DNA of 57,057 nt from Candidatus Saccharimonadota bacterium (GCA_027312165.1 DAICXN010000001.1:110527-167583); one strand, 5' to 3'. Counted from the first letter of the stretch, positions 37,120-46,100 are shown. Numbers and translations: made by a program. The notes: generated by a model not told the origin, from the letters alone.

Positions 37120-37148
37120 AAAAACCCGCTACTTCGTTGTAGCGGGTT
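37120..37148 (-). terminator. Intrinsic terminator of the 37.15-37.83 kb RNA island
   Basis: On the minus strand AACCCGCTAC and GTAGCGGGTT form a ten-base-pair stem (37123-37132 and 37139-37148) followed by TTTTT. It ends the minus-strand transcript that begins at the promoter near 37.82 kb and separates it from the dus promoter. Confidence 0.85.
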
Positions 37149-37478
37149 GACTTGGTCGTATAGGTTCTGCTTGCGTCGAACCGTTAGGTTCGGAAAAGTG
37201 AATCTCATATAGACCGAAGATCTATGCCAGTGCCACGAGCTGCACTTGATTGGCATAAACTGGTGCACGTAAGGCGTAGGAGCCGCCCGCGACTGGTACA
37301 CCATACCGTCCTGCCTGGCTTCCCGAATGGGCTTGGCGCGGGGCGGCGTCTCGTGTTGACGGTTGATTTTGGGGCGAGCGCCGGATCGGGGGATGACCCG
37401 GCGCTCGCTGGCAGGTGGCAATGGCCACCGCTCTCCCGGGTCAATGCGAGCCTTCCCCAGCTCGTCTTACTCAACCCG
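37149..37478 (-). ncRNA. GC-rich structured RNA; candidate tmRNA (ssrA)-like transcript
   Basis: This stretch is about 58-75% GC in different 60-base blocks, against roughly 47% around it, and holds strong pairing: an 11-base-pair stem with arms starting GCGAGCGCCGG (about 37375-37410), an overlapping GACCCGG/CCGGGTC pair with an inner GGTGGC/GCCACC hairpin, and ATAGA/TCTAT plus CGAACC/GGTTCG hairpins near the 3' end. Inside it a short frame follows CAGTC-GCG and ends VALA-stop, as in tmRNA tags. No 5' GGGG/TTCGAC motif and no 3' T-arm with CCA belonging to this RNA were found, so a classical tmRNA cannot be assembled. Could instead be another structured RNA or precursor. Confidence 0.4.
37222..37290 (-). 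other. tmRNA-like tag reading frame (22 codons plus stop)
   Basis: Reading from GCG at 37290 on the minus strand, directly after CAGTC, the frame begins AGGSYALRA, continues and ends NQVQLVALA before TAG at 37224-37222. In E. coli tmRNA the resume codon follows TAGTC and the tag contains YALAA; in B. subtilis the tag ends NQNVALAA. The stop lies beside a small hairpin (ATAGA/TCTAT), as in tmRNA. At 22 residues it would be long for a tag, and the end is VALA rather than ALAA. Confidence 0.4.
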
Positions 37479-37551
37479 TCGGCACGACTGGATTCGAACC
37501 AGCGTCCTCCCCAACTGTGGTTGGGGTGCTCTACCGCTGAGCTACGCACCG
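37479..37551 (-). tRNA. Atypical tRNA or tRNA-like gene, anticodon uncertain
   Basis: Complete cloverleaf on the minus strand: acceptor CGGTGCG/CGTGCCG (two G-U type pairs), TA at 8-9, D-arm GCTC-AGCGGTA-GAGC, and T-arm GCTGG-TTCGAAT-CCAGT. The anticodon arm is 18 rather than 17 bases: CCCCA/TGGGG around the eight-base loop ACCACAGT, or a seven-pair stem closed by CACA. There is no T at position 33, so a normal anticodon cannot be read (CAC is the nearest). No CCA is encoded, unlike the Glu and Leu tRNAs here. It may be a degenerate or specialised tRNA. Confidence 0.6.
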
Positions 37552-37582
37552 GGTGCCCTTTTACGTCGGGCTAGACGGTGCG

Positions 37583-37747
37583 TTACTTGCCCTGCTTTTC
37601 CAGGGCTTCTCTCGCTGCTCGGCCGATCGATCCTGCTTGCTTGGCTTCCTTCTGAAGCTGCTGTTGGTCGTACCAGTCGAGCTTGGCGCCGGACTTGCCT
37701 GCGTTGATCGCCCTATCGCGATCTGCGGGGTTCCAGGTGTTGCCCAT
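37583..37747 (-). CDS. Small basic protein (54 aa), unrecognised
   Basis: Begins MGNTWNPADRDRAINAG and ends EALEKQGK; a hydrophilic, probably helical protein rich in Gln, Ala, Lys and Arg, with no Cys and no membrane segment. AGGAG lies seven bases before the ATG, partly paired in a CTCC/GGAG hairpin. It is GC-rich (about 60%) like the RNA island it belongs to. It is the first unit of the minus-strand transcript that continues into the tRNA-like and structured RNA. No function is proposed. Confidence 0.6.
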   Translation of the reverse strand: MGNTWNPADRDRAINAGKSGAKLDWYDQQQLQKEAKQAGSIGRAAREALEKQGK

Positions 37748-37819
37748 CCTGTCTCCTAAAGGAGTCGGTGTCTAAACAATAGACAGGGTTTTACTACCCT
37801 CTATTGAGGGTTATGAAGA
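37748..37819 (-). promoter_or_regulatory. Structured 5' leader of the RNA-island transcript
   Basis: Three hairpins can form in about 65 bases: ACCCTC/GAGGGT (37796-37811), TGTCTA/TAGACA (37769-37785) and CTCC/GGAG (37753-37764). The last would hide the ribosome site of the 54-aa gene. Such a leader can act as a translation switch. Confidence 0.45.
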
Positions 37820-37848
37820 ATTATAGCACTATAATTTAATTATGTCAA
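37820..37848 (-). promoter_or_regulatory. Consensus promoter of the RNA island
   Basis: On the minus strand a perfect TTGACA (37843-37848), a 17-base spacer and TATAAT (37820-37825) preceded by TGC. This is the best promoter seen in the window and fits a highly expressed stable RNA. It overlaps the 3' end of the helicase gene (stop at 37840). Confidence 0.8.
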
Positions 37849-40800
37849 TGAATTTTCAAGCAAATCTTGCTCGAATTGAACCATGCCACTGTAAGTGGGC
37901 TCGTAAATCGATATATCTGGTAGATCTAGGTCGGTTATTTTAGTCCAGACAGCCTGAACCAGCTGCTCAAACTGCCTTAGCCCCTCGTCACTAAAGGTAT
38001 CCTCAAGACACAGTATCTCACCTGTCCTATTTTCAGGCTCAACAAACTGCAGGCGTCCTCCAGTGAAGGTGAAGCCGCTATAGTCGCGGGAGTTTTGGGT
38101 CAGCAGCTGATAGAACATCAGTTGCTGACGGTACTTATGCAGTTTGATTTTTTCATAATCTGTCGTTCCCTTCCAGTCTCGAGCTGGCTTGCCGGTTTTG
38201 TAGTCTGTTACAAATATGGTTTTTTGTTGCTTATCAATATCGACTAGGTCGAGTGCGCCAGTCAGTTTGGCTTCACCAACTACTACACCTTGCCCGGCAA
38301 AATTCAGCTCTGTCATCTGTGATCGGCTAAAGTTACCTGACTTTGAGGAGATAAACGCTTCTAGAGCGGCTGTTCCTTTTTGGCTATATACCTCAAAGTC
38401 TGGCTGATCGAGGTGCTGGTCGGCCAAGACGTTGGTAAAGTATGACTTCAGGTCATCCATGGGGGGTAGCGCGCCGTCTATTCGGACGCTATTGTGGGCG
38501 TGCTGGAGAGTTGAGTGGATTGCTGTGCCGTAGCTAGTGGCTGGGCTTTTAATCTGTGGGAAGCGAAGTAGGTTGGTTAGTAGGAAGCCTTGCGGTCCGC
38601 CGCGAGATACGTCTAGGAAATTATTTAGATGAGTGACGGACAGTTTGTAGCTTTCTAGTGTTGATGCCAGGATGGATTTTAGATCGGTGGTGATTGGAGA
38701 TGTCAGTCGAGCGCTCCAGTCGATTTGCGAAACGGAAGTTAGAGACGCTATATCCGGTGCCTTGGGCGCTACATTTGGTGTATAGCGAGAGAGGAAGCTT
38801 GCAACTAGATTTTCCTTGCCGCTTGAATCAATGTCCGAGTAGCTAATGTTGAGCGTGGTTTTGGCCCGAGTCATCGCCACAAAGAACAGTCGCAGCCGCT
38901 CGTCATAACTTGCACCCGCCGGTTGAAGCTGGAGATTCGCTGGGTAGCGGATAAGTCTCGACCGAGAACGAACTTTCTCGCCCCAAGCGCTATCGACCGC
39001 GCCAATAATATAGACATGCGGAAACTCGAGCCCTTTGGCCTTATGGGCGGTCATGAGATTGACGGCTCCAGACTGGTTGTCAGCATGAGGGCGAACGGTT
39101 GTCATGCGTGTTTTTGTCGAATGGTGTAGTTCGATAAATTCAACAAACTGATCAAGTGTCGGGTCGGTTGACTGGTAGTGTTCGCGCAGTCTATCGCGAA
39201 TAGTTCGAAACGCCTCGAGCGCGCTTAGGTAGGTGTCAGGTTGTGAGTCGAGCTTTTCGGCGCTAAAGAAATAGTCGTGAATTTTGGCGATAAACTCATC
39301 AAGCTGAGATTCAAGTTGACGATGGGTTACTTCGCTAGCTCGGGTGATTATCCAGTCGGCGAATTCCTGAAAAACCGGATCGGCGGTCATTGCTTCCAGC
39401 CACAAGGTTCGATTTCGCCAGGCGTTCAAGCTGATATTCCAGATATCACGCGACGAAAATCCAAGGGCTGGGTGGGCCAATAGCTCAGGCATAAGGGCGT
39501 TCGCCCGACCATGGTCACCCCGGTGGATTGCTAACACGGTCCGCGAAATTAGCTCCAATAGTTTAACGATATCCTGCTCTAGAACATCATCATATCTTTC
39601 GTAATTGACCATTATGCCGTGGCTATAAAGGTACGGCAGTAGCTCAATCAGCTCATTGTGTCGTCGAGCGAGAACGGCGATGTGCTCTGGCGGAGTGCCA
39701 GACTGGATCATTTTGGCAATCTGCCTAGCCACGTTAGCCCGCTCCTCCATCTGTGAAGAATGCTGCTGGATATTGACGACAGTGTCCGTGCTATCAGTGT
39801 GGGCGGTCAGCTCTTTTGATAGGCCGCCAATCGTATTTTCAAGTCGATCGGTTCCTTGGGTGATGACTTCCCTCGCATGGCCGAGGATAGTCGCGGTTGA
39901 GCGGTAGTTGTCGGTCAAGACTATGATCTCTGGCTCACCGTAGTGTTCGCGGAATTTGTGTATATTGCCGACGTCTGCACCCTGGAAGCTGAAAATCGCC
40001 TGGTCATCGTCGCCAACAGCCATAACGTTTGGCTCACTTCCCTCACCAGTAATATCAAACAACAGTCTTAGTTGAGCCAGGTTGGTATCTTGAAATTCGT
40101 CAACCATAATAAACTGATATTGCTCCTGGAGATTGGATCTAAGGTCGGAGTTGGCTTCACAAGCTCGGAGTACCGATAGGATCATGTCATCGTAGTCAAA
40201 TAGTTGCTGCTGGGCCAGGGTTTGCTGATATTTTTCGTATAGCTCAACACTCGCGAGTAGCTTGTCTGTTGCTCGGGTGTCCTTTAGCACCATCTCGCCC
40301 TGTGTGTTTTTTTCGCACCATGAGTTTTTCCAGGCAGTGATCGGCTTGGTTGAGTTGCTGTCTATTGCTTCTTGGGCTGCATGAGCTAGGCTCAGTGCGA
40401 CTACTTGATGATAGGAAGTAACAGACTCCGGTAATTTAACTTGATTGATGCTGGCTGCGACTTGAGCAAGTGGTGCGAATTCTTCAATGGTTGATTTGGA
40501 TATTTTGCTAGAAAAGATTTTGGTGATGTGAGGATTTAAGGTATCGATCGTACGCTGGTTATCGCTGATGATCAGCCTAAGCTCATCAGGGGCTAGGCCG
40601 CTTTGCTTAAATTCAGAGATGACTTTGAGTGTGTCGCCGAGGTAGACGTATTCATCAAAGTTTTTACTTGCAAGTGGATGTTGCCAGTCGAGCTCGTCAA
40701 ATAATCTTTGCATGATCTGATGCTGGGTCAGGTCATCGGTCGGCTTCATTTCGGCGCCACGAAAAAAATACTCGCGGTTTTGATTGATTATTTCTGTGCC

Positions 40801-41079
40801 AAAACCGTGAAAAGTGTGGATGGCGATTTTGTAGGCGTCTTCACCGATGATTTGGCGTAGACGTTCGCGCATATTGACGGCGCCGCTGTCGGTAAATGTC
40901 AGGCAAAGTATATTTGATGGTAGGGTGTCGGTCTTTTGCAAGATGTTTGCAGCCCGCATACTAAGCAGCTCAGTCTTGCCGGTACCTGGCCCTGCGATGA
41001 CCAGTAGCGGTCCAAAGATGGTGTCTACCGCCCTACGCTGATTGTCGTTTAGTTTTGCGTAACGAGTTTGAAAGTCCAT
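37840..41079 (-). CDS. UvrD/PcrA-type helicase fused to a RecB-like nuclease domain
   Basis: 1079 residues. The superfamily 1A helicase has Walker A GPGTGKTELLS (about 30-40), LCLTFTDSGAVNMRERL, Walker B VDEFQDTN, GDDDQAIFSFQGAD, and MTAHKAKGLEFPHVYI (motif V), then the AMTRAKT segment. The C-terminal 250 residues form a PD-(D/E)XK nuclease: the GALDLVDID strand and VTDYKTGK give the Asp and Lys of the site, and YRQQLMFYQLL gives the RecB motif. Overall like AddA/RecB nuclease-helicases of double-strand break processing; no AddB partner is in the window. A TGC-extended TATGAT (41086-41094) ends six bases before the ATG. Confidence 0.93.
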   Translation of the reverse strand: MDFQTRYAKLNDNQRRAVDTIFGPLLVIAGPGTGKTELLSMRAANILQKTDTLPSNILCLTFTDSGAVNMRERLRQIIGEDAYKIAIHTFHGFGTEIINQNREYFFRGAEMKPTDDLTQHQIMQRLFDELDWQHPLASKNFDEYVYLGDTLKVISEFKQSGLAPDELRLIISDNQRTIDTLNPHITKIFSSKISKSTIEEFAPLAQVAASINQVKLPESVTSYHQVVALSLAHAAQEAIDSNSTKPITAWKNSWCEKNTQGEMVLKDTRATDKLLASVELYEKYQQTLAQQQLFDYDDMILSVLRACEANSDLRSNLQEQYQFIMVDEFQDTNLAQLRLLFDITGEGSEPNVMAVGDDDQAIFSFQGADVGNIHKFREHYGEPEIIVLTDNYRSTATILGHAREVITQGTDRLENTIGGLSKELTAHTDSTDTVVNIQQHSSQMEERANVARQIAKMIQSGTPPEHIAVLARRHNELIELLPYLYSHGIMVNYERYDDVLEQDIVKLLELISRTVLAIHRGDHGRANALMPELLAHPALGFSSRDIWNISLNAWRNRTLWLEAMTADPVFQEFADWIITRASEVTHRQLESQLDEFIAKIHDYFFSAEKLDSQPDTYLSALEAFRTIRDRLREHYQSTDPTLDQFVEFIELHHSTKTRMTTVRPHADNQSGAVNLMTAHKAKGLEFPHVYIIGAVDSAWGEKVRSRSRLIRYPANLQLQPAGASYDERLRLFFVAMTRAKTTLNISYSDIDSSGKENLVASFLSRYTPNVAPKAPDIASLTSVSQIDWSARLTSPITTDLKSILASTLESYKLSVTHLNNFLDVSRGGPQGFLLTNLLRFPQIKSPATSYGTAIHSTLQHAHNSVRIDGALPPMDDLKSYFTNVLADQHLDQPDFEVYSQKGTAALEAFISSKSGNFSRSQMTELNFAGQGVVVGEAKLTGALDLVDIDKQQKTIFVTDYKTGKPARDWKGTTDYEKIKLHKYRQQLMFYQLLTQNSRDYSGFTFTGGRLQFVEPENRTGEILCLEDTFSDEGLRQFEQLVQAVWTKITDLDLPDISIYEPTYSGMVQFEQDLLENSLT

Positions 41080-41150
41080 ATAACTATCATAGCAGAGAGG
41101 AGGCTCTTCGTTTGACCTTTAACAGATTGATATGGTTAAATGGACGGTAT

Positions 41151-41699
41151 ATGTATAAAGCTCGTGGTTTTACGATAGTCGAACTTTTAATAGTCATAGT
41201 TGTCATCGGCATTTTGGCGGCTATTTCTATAGTTGCGTACAATGGCGTATCTGAGAAGGCGCGAGATTCTGAACGACGGGCGGACGCGGCTAGTATAGCA
41301 AAAGGGTTGACTATGTGGTCATCAGAAACCGGAAAGCTATTTTCGCAGATGAATGGTGGAAATGGCAGTAGTGTTGATAATGGGGCTAACGGATGGTTCG
41401 ATGCTGGCTATTACGCCACCCCATCCACTAGGACGATTCTTGAAAATAGCGGATATATCGGCAAGGGTATCGACGATCCGCGTCGTAGTGCCTCTGAGCC
41501 AAGCCGTTGGCGCTACCTCGTGGCTCCCTGTACCTCAGACGTTTCGGACAATCGCAGGCTGGTGCTGATGGAACTAGAGCGCGCGCCAGATGAGCCAATT
41601 GCTCAGCAGGTGTCTACGCTGGGGTGCAATAGCTCTTATATATCCAGCTACACAGCTAGTTATAGGGTAAATTACGTTAGGATGGCTGATGCGAGATAG
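41151..41699 (+). CDS. Type IV prepilin-like protein (182 aa)
   Basis: A very short leader MYKARG precedes FTIVELLIVIVVIGILAAI, then SIVAYNGVSEKARD. The head has one disulfide-capable pair (APCTSD, LGCNSS). The ATG at 41151 is preferred to a longer reading frame reaching back to 41055, which would overlap the helicase promoter. The 80-base stretch encoding the N-terminus differs from the next gene's by only a few bases. The stop overlaps the next pilin start by 11 bases, so the two form an operon. Confidence 0.92.
   Translation: MYKARGFTIVELLIVIVVIGILAAISIVAYNGVSEKARDSERRADAASIAKGLTMWSSETGKLFSQMNGGNGSSVDNGANGWFDAGYYATPSTRTILENSGYIGKGIDDPRRSASEPSRWRYLVAPCTSDVSDNRRLVLMELERAPDEPIAQQVSTLGCNSSYISSYTASYRVNYVRMADAR
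41166..41256 (+). repeat. Repeat unit 1: DNA encoding the pilin N-terminus
   Basis: Almost identical to 41704-41794 (about three differences over the 82 bases compared, all at wobble positions). The first 26 bases also occur exactly at 41704-41729 and, on the minus strand, at 56349-56374 and 56899-56924. Confidence 0.85.
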
Positions 41700-42171
41700 A
41701 TCAGGTTTTACGATAGTCGAACTTTTAATAGTCATAGTTGTCATCGGTATCTTGGCGGCTATTTCTATAGTTGCGTATAATGGCGTTCGTGAAAAGGCTG
41801 AACTAGCCGAGCTTAAGCAAAACCTCAGTTCGCTCAATAAGGCGGTTCTGATGTACCACGCAGAAAACGGCTCTTATCCTGTGTCGACTTCGTGGCGTGG
41901 CAACAATCAGGTGGTTGATGATAGTTTTATTCCGGGGCTAGCTCCTCAATATATCGCAACAACCCCGCAGGTTAAGCCTCATGGTGCGTCGCGTCCAACT
42001 TTCTTGTATCTGTCAAATGGCACCGACTATAAACTCATATACATAGTCGATAGTGGTGAGGCTGGGTCAACGGGTTTGCCGCAAAGTCATCGAGACAACA
42101 ACCCTCTCTTAGATCCGGCGCGACCAAGTCGAGCCTGGGGGTATTGGTCCAGTGGTTACCGTACGCAGTAG
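41689..42171 (+). CDS. Type IV prepilin-like protein (160 aa)
   Basis: Leader MRDRSG, then FTIVELLIVIVVIGILAAI and SIVAYNGVREKAELAELKQN. The head has no Cys and contains the patterns NGSYPVSTSW and YWSSGYRTQ seen in pilin heads of this group. The ATG lies within the end of the preceding pilin gene after AGGATGG, showing translational coupling. Paired adjacent pilins may be co-assembled or be recent duplicates that diverged in the head. Confidence 0.92.
   Translation: MRDRSGFTIVELLIVIVVIGILAAISIVAYNGVREKAELAELKQNLSSLNKAVLMYHAENGSYPVSTSWRGNNQVVDDSFIPGLAPQYIATTPQVKPHGASRPTFLYLSNGTDYKLIYIVDSGEAGSTGLPQSHRDNNPLLDPARPSRAWGYWSSGYRTQ
41704..41794 (+). repeat. Repeat unit 2: DNA encoding the pilin N-terminus
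   Basis: Partner of 41166-41256. The heads of the two pilins downstream are unrelated in sequence, so near identity is confined to the N-terminal segment. Confidence 0.85.
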
Positions 42172-42178
42172 CGGACAG

Positions 42179-43105
42179 CTATAGCGATCCACCGCCGTAT
42201 AGCAGTACAATAAATGCGGCGATTGTCAGCAGACCCGAAGCCTTGATGACGCCATGATCTTTGTACCAAGTTTTCTGCAGGCGCTTTGGTAGCTTCTTAC
42301 GGTAGGCGTGGGCGGTTGTGGCGACGGTGGCGGCGACAAATAACAGAGCAACACTCGTTATGGCTGCAGGTGTTAGCGACTGGATGGCGATACCGATACG
42401 AGAAGCTAGCGATAGTGGCTTTGTCTCCAAGTCGCTATTTCCTGAAGATGCCGATACTTTGTAGGGGCTGCTCGGTGCTGCTAGACCAGGGGCTTTTGAC
42501 GGCTTAGCATAGAGAGCTACAACGATGGTCGTAGGCTTGCCATGCAGTTCACCAGTAGTAACGGCAAATCCTACGTCAGAGTAAGAGGCCTTTAGCATGT
42601 TGTTGCGGTGATCTTCTGAGCCCATCCAGCCTGCGACCGTCCCACCAGCAGTGGCGAAGTTTTTGGCTAGGTTCTCCCCTGCCTCATGGTAAGTGTAGCC
42701 AGTGCCATCTATCCAGTCCCATGGTTCGACCCCATCTGGCGAGACGTGGTCCCAGTACTGATTTTGAATGATGTCATTGGCTTTTAGCATGGCTGCTCGG
42801 GAGAGTTGATCGTTAAGCTTTAGGCTCGGTGCGTTTACGTCGGCTCGTCGATCGTTAGTCTCGACTAGCAGACCATTGGTCGTTATCGTAGTGACGCGAC
42901 CTAGTACGCTGCCGGTTTGAGTGAAATTATACCCGAACTGCATGGCGATCACGGCAGCGATAACGAGCATCAGCCCGTAGCGCCGAACCAGTAGTGGTCG
43001 GTACTGATTTTCCTTTTTTGGCACCAGAGCAAGCGAAGTACGCTTTTTGGTGTTCGTTACCTTTTTTTTGATCGCAGTTTGCGGATTTTTCTTTTTTGTT
43101 GCCAC
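42179..43105 (-). CDS. CAP-domain (SCP/TAPS) membrane-anchored protein (308 aa)
   Basis: A basic Lys-rich N-terminus, a membrane helix (about 44-64, YGLMLVIAAVIAMQFGY), a CAP domain, and near the C-terminus two more hydrophobic helices (about 235-258 and 285-303). CAP motifs seen are NDIIQNQYWDHVSPDG, AGENLAKNF, WMGSEDHRNNML and VVALYAKP. CAP proteins are secreted or surface proteins with roles from lipid binding to toxicity; the activity here is unknown. Begins at GTG. A TGG-extended TATACT (43115-43123) ends nine bases before it, so a leaderless GTG start is predicted. Confidence 0.9.
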   Translation of the reverse strand: MATKKKNPQTAIKKKVTNTKKRTSLALVPKKENQYRPLLVRRYGLMLVIAAVIAMQFGYNFTQTGSVLGRVTTITTNGLLVETNDRRADVNAPSLKLNDQLSRAAMLKANDIIQNQYWDHVSPDGVEPWDWIDGTGYTYHEAGENLAKNFATAGGTVAGWMGSEDHRNNMLKASYSDVGFAVTTGELHGKPTTIVVALYAKPSKAPGLAAPSSPYKVSASSGNSDLETKPLSLASRIGIAIQSLTPAAITSVALLFVAATVATTAHAYRKKLPKRLQKTWYKDHGVIKASGLLTIAAFIVLLYGGGSL

Positions 43106-43131
43106 GATACAATTAGTATACCACTTATGTA

Positions 43132-43165
43132 TAAAAATACGAGTCCTCTGCTCGAGAGGACTCGT
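43132..43165 (-). terminator. Intrinsic terminator of the 43187-46453 gene
   Basis: Eleven-base-pair stem ACGAGTCCTCT / AGAGGACTCGT (43139-43149 and 43155-43165), loop GCTCG, followed on the minus strand by ATTTTTAT. Confidence 0.88.
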
Positions 43166-43186
43166 AAGGTTGAAGCGGTCAGCTAT

Positions 43187-46100
43187 TTATTCTTTTTCGG
43201 TGCGAGCATTTGCTACTAGTATCATCTGGACTACTAGCAGAGCTACCATCAAGAGCGACCAGATGTTAACCCAGTTCATTGAGCCGCTGAAGTCCTCGAT
43301 AAAGTAAAGTACAGCACCAGCACCAGCTACTGGTATAAGGGTGAGTAGCCGAGCGCCAACATTTCGGTCTTCTTTTTTCAGACCAGATAGTCCGAGTATA
43401 GATAGCAGGCTAGCTCCAGCAACCGCGATAGCAAGTATCAGGTTGATCAGTGACCAGCTTTCACGGCTATCTTCTGCCGCCAGGACGTCGCCGTCTTCAT
43501 CGTTATCTCGGTTTGTGGTTGCTGCGGCAACATCACCGTCTTCGTCAGTAGTATCGTCGGTTGCAGTGTTATCATCGATGACTGTATTGGCGTTTAGGAA
43601 TCCAGTGAAACCTCCTGCGAAGCCAGCGGTTCCCGTTAGTAGTGTGCTTTGTCCACCAGATGTCTGTTCATCGTTGATGACCTCGATTTCTTCCTCTTCA
43701 GGCGCTTCATTTGGGTTGCCGCTGTCTGCAGGTGGTAGGCTGGCAATGAGTGCGGCATATGTGAAGCTTGGATTATCCTGGTTCGTACTTACAAAGTCTA
43801 CGCGGTCAGTCTTTGGCTCGTCGCTACCGTAGAATACAGTCACGACTGCATATGATGGTGTGACATTCTTCCAGTCGGCAGAGCCAAATGTCCAGAATGA
43901 ATCGTTAGCTTTTCCTGGGATATAGAATGGCGAGCTAATCTGACCGGTGTGACTGTTTAGCAGATTGACCATATCAGTAGAGTCACCTACGTTTTTTGTG
44001 ATTGAGTTTCCTTCTGCGTCAAAAAGTTCAACCTCAACCTTAGTAGTATCGTCAAATCGGTCAATGCTAAAGCCAACACCGAGTTGGTCTGCATGGACTG
44101 TAAAGTAGTCTGCGGTCAGGACTGGGCTGTATTCAACTCGGAAGTTATCGGTCCAGCCAGCACTACTACTGTTGCCTGCACGGTCAACTACTGAAACATG
44201 GGCAGCGTAATCGCCTTCTGGGTAACCTAGCTCTTTAAGGTCATAAGTCTTTGACCAGTGTGCGCTTGCTCCCTCTGGGATGAGGTTGATAGTTGTACCG
44301 CCATAGCGCTTACCGTCAGTTCGACTAACTAGCTGAACATACACCCGGTTGAGTGCGAGGTTGTCGCTGGCATCACCACTAACTGTGAATGTGCCGTCAA
44401 CGACCGGGCTAATCTGGATGTCTGTCCTTGGGTCGATTGAGTCATAGTTATACGTTACAGACTTACTGAAGGCACTCCAGTTGCCTGCATTGTCCTGAGC
44501 GCGAACGCTAATAGTGATTGGCCCCTGGTAGGTGCCGCTGAATGTCTGAGTCCTAGATAGGCCCGTCTCAGTTCGTGTAGCTGTTGGGCGGCCTACAAAC
44601 TCGTACTTAACTTCGTAGTTTTTGATGCCGCTCAGGTTATCAGTGGACACTGTCCAGCTGTTGATTGTATTGTCGCCGTTGAACCACTGACGCGCGCCTG
44701 GCGCAGTGATTGACGGAGTGCTTGGAGCAGTGCGGTCTACTATGAAGGTGGCATTTGCCGCATCTGTAGACTTGCCCATAACGTCTCCTGCCGTTGCCCT
44801 GAGTGTGTATTCGCCTTCTGGTAGGTTGGCGAACGGCTTGAATACGCAAGAACCTGAAGTTCGGTCACAGTAGGTGTCCTGAGTCTTCTCGAAGCTGTAT
44901 TGATTGTCGAAGTCAATATTTTGACCCCAAACACCAATTTGGCTAGTGTTGTTATCTTTCCATATCGAGTAATCGATACGAGTTAGCCTCTGGTCGTCGC
45001 TTGCTGTCGTCTTGAAAGAGGTTGGATTGAATGTGTCAACATCAATAGCTACTGTTGGGGCTGTTGTGTCCTGTAGGTAGCTATAGCCGGCGCCAAGCCA
45101 AAATCGGGCGTATTGGGCGTTCGTGTCAACGACATTATTGTTCGCGTGCTCTCGGTTGTCGATAAAGATGTGCGGCTTGCTGCCTTCCTCGTGAGCTGAG
45201 GTGCCATTCACAACGAGAGTAGCGCTTGTGCCAGCCTTTTTGTCGACATTGATACCGTACCAACCATTATTCTTGGTGGTAATGTTGTTGACCGTAACGT
45301 TTGCGTCTTTACCGACAATCATACCAGCGTGGGCATTGTTGCTGAGCGCAACGTCTGTTAGCTCCACACCAGTAGCTTCGTAAACATTGACGCCGTGTAG
45401 CTGGCGGTTTTGACCATTGACGTTGAGGTTCTTAATCTTTGTACCGTTTGCCTGAACGCCAAGTAGAGAGTTGTTGCTAAAGTCGGTCTTGTCAAAGTTT
45501 CCAAAAATTGTGTAGTTGCCGCCAGCCGCCTTTTTGCCATCTATCGTCACGTTCGGCTTGTTGATCGTCAGCTGCTTATTTAGATAGATATCAGAAACGA
45601 GCTTGATGTTTTCAGTACCCTGTACGGTCGCTGGGTCTGCAATTGCTGCGATCACGCTGTCAATATTATTCAGCGCATGGCTGACCTGGTAGGTGTAGGT
45701 CGGCAGACCATTAATTGTTGCGCCGCTCGGAGAATATACGCGATACGTGTTCAAAGAAGCGCTATTTGTGCTGTAGGTAAGATGTACATTGTTTAGGTTA
45801 AAGGTAGCGCCTGCAGATCGAAGTGAGATGCCACCGTTAAGAATCGACACGTTGGTCAGAGTATGCATGCCACCTGCCTGATGATAGTAAATCGAACCAG
45901 CAAATTCAGCAGACCATGCAGGATAGTAGCTGGGATCAATGTCAGCCGCTCCGAGAGTATTGGGCTTAATAGAAACATTCTCAATAATAGAGTTGCTTCC
46001 TCGTACCTCGATAACCTTGTTTGGGTAAACTTTTGTCATCACGGTAAGATTTTTTATAGTCACATTGTCGCCTGTTATGGCTATAAAGTCACCGCCAAAC

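Noticed and set aside
37123-37148. Hairpin as a terminator for the dus gene
   Set aside because: The hairpin lies upstream of the dus start, and the T run follows it on the minus strand, so it ends the transcript coming from the RNA island.
37149-37478. RNase P RNA or SRP RNA as the identity of the structured RNA
   Set aside because: The conserved RNase P core (GAGGAAAGTCC-like) and the SRP tetraloop/symmetric-loop sequence are absent.
37224-37574. Open reading frames on both strands across the 37.2-37.6 kb region (68-116 aa)
   Set aside because: They read through the cloverleaf and paired RNA arms; sequences such as RSSAVEHPN and DSNQRPPQLW are what translated tRNA genes look like. Only the 22-codon tag frame was kept, as part of an RNA.
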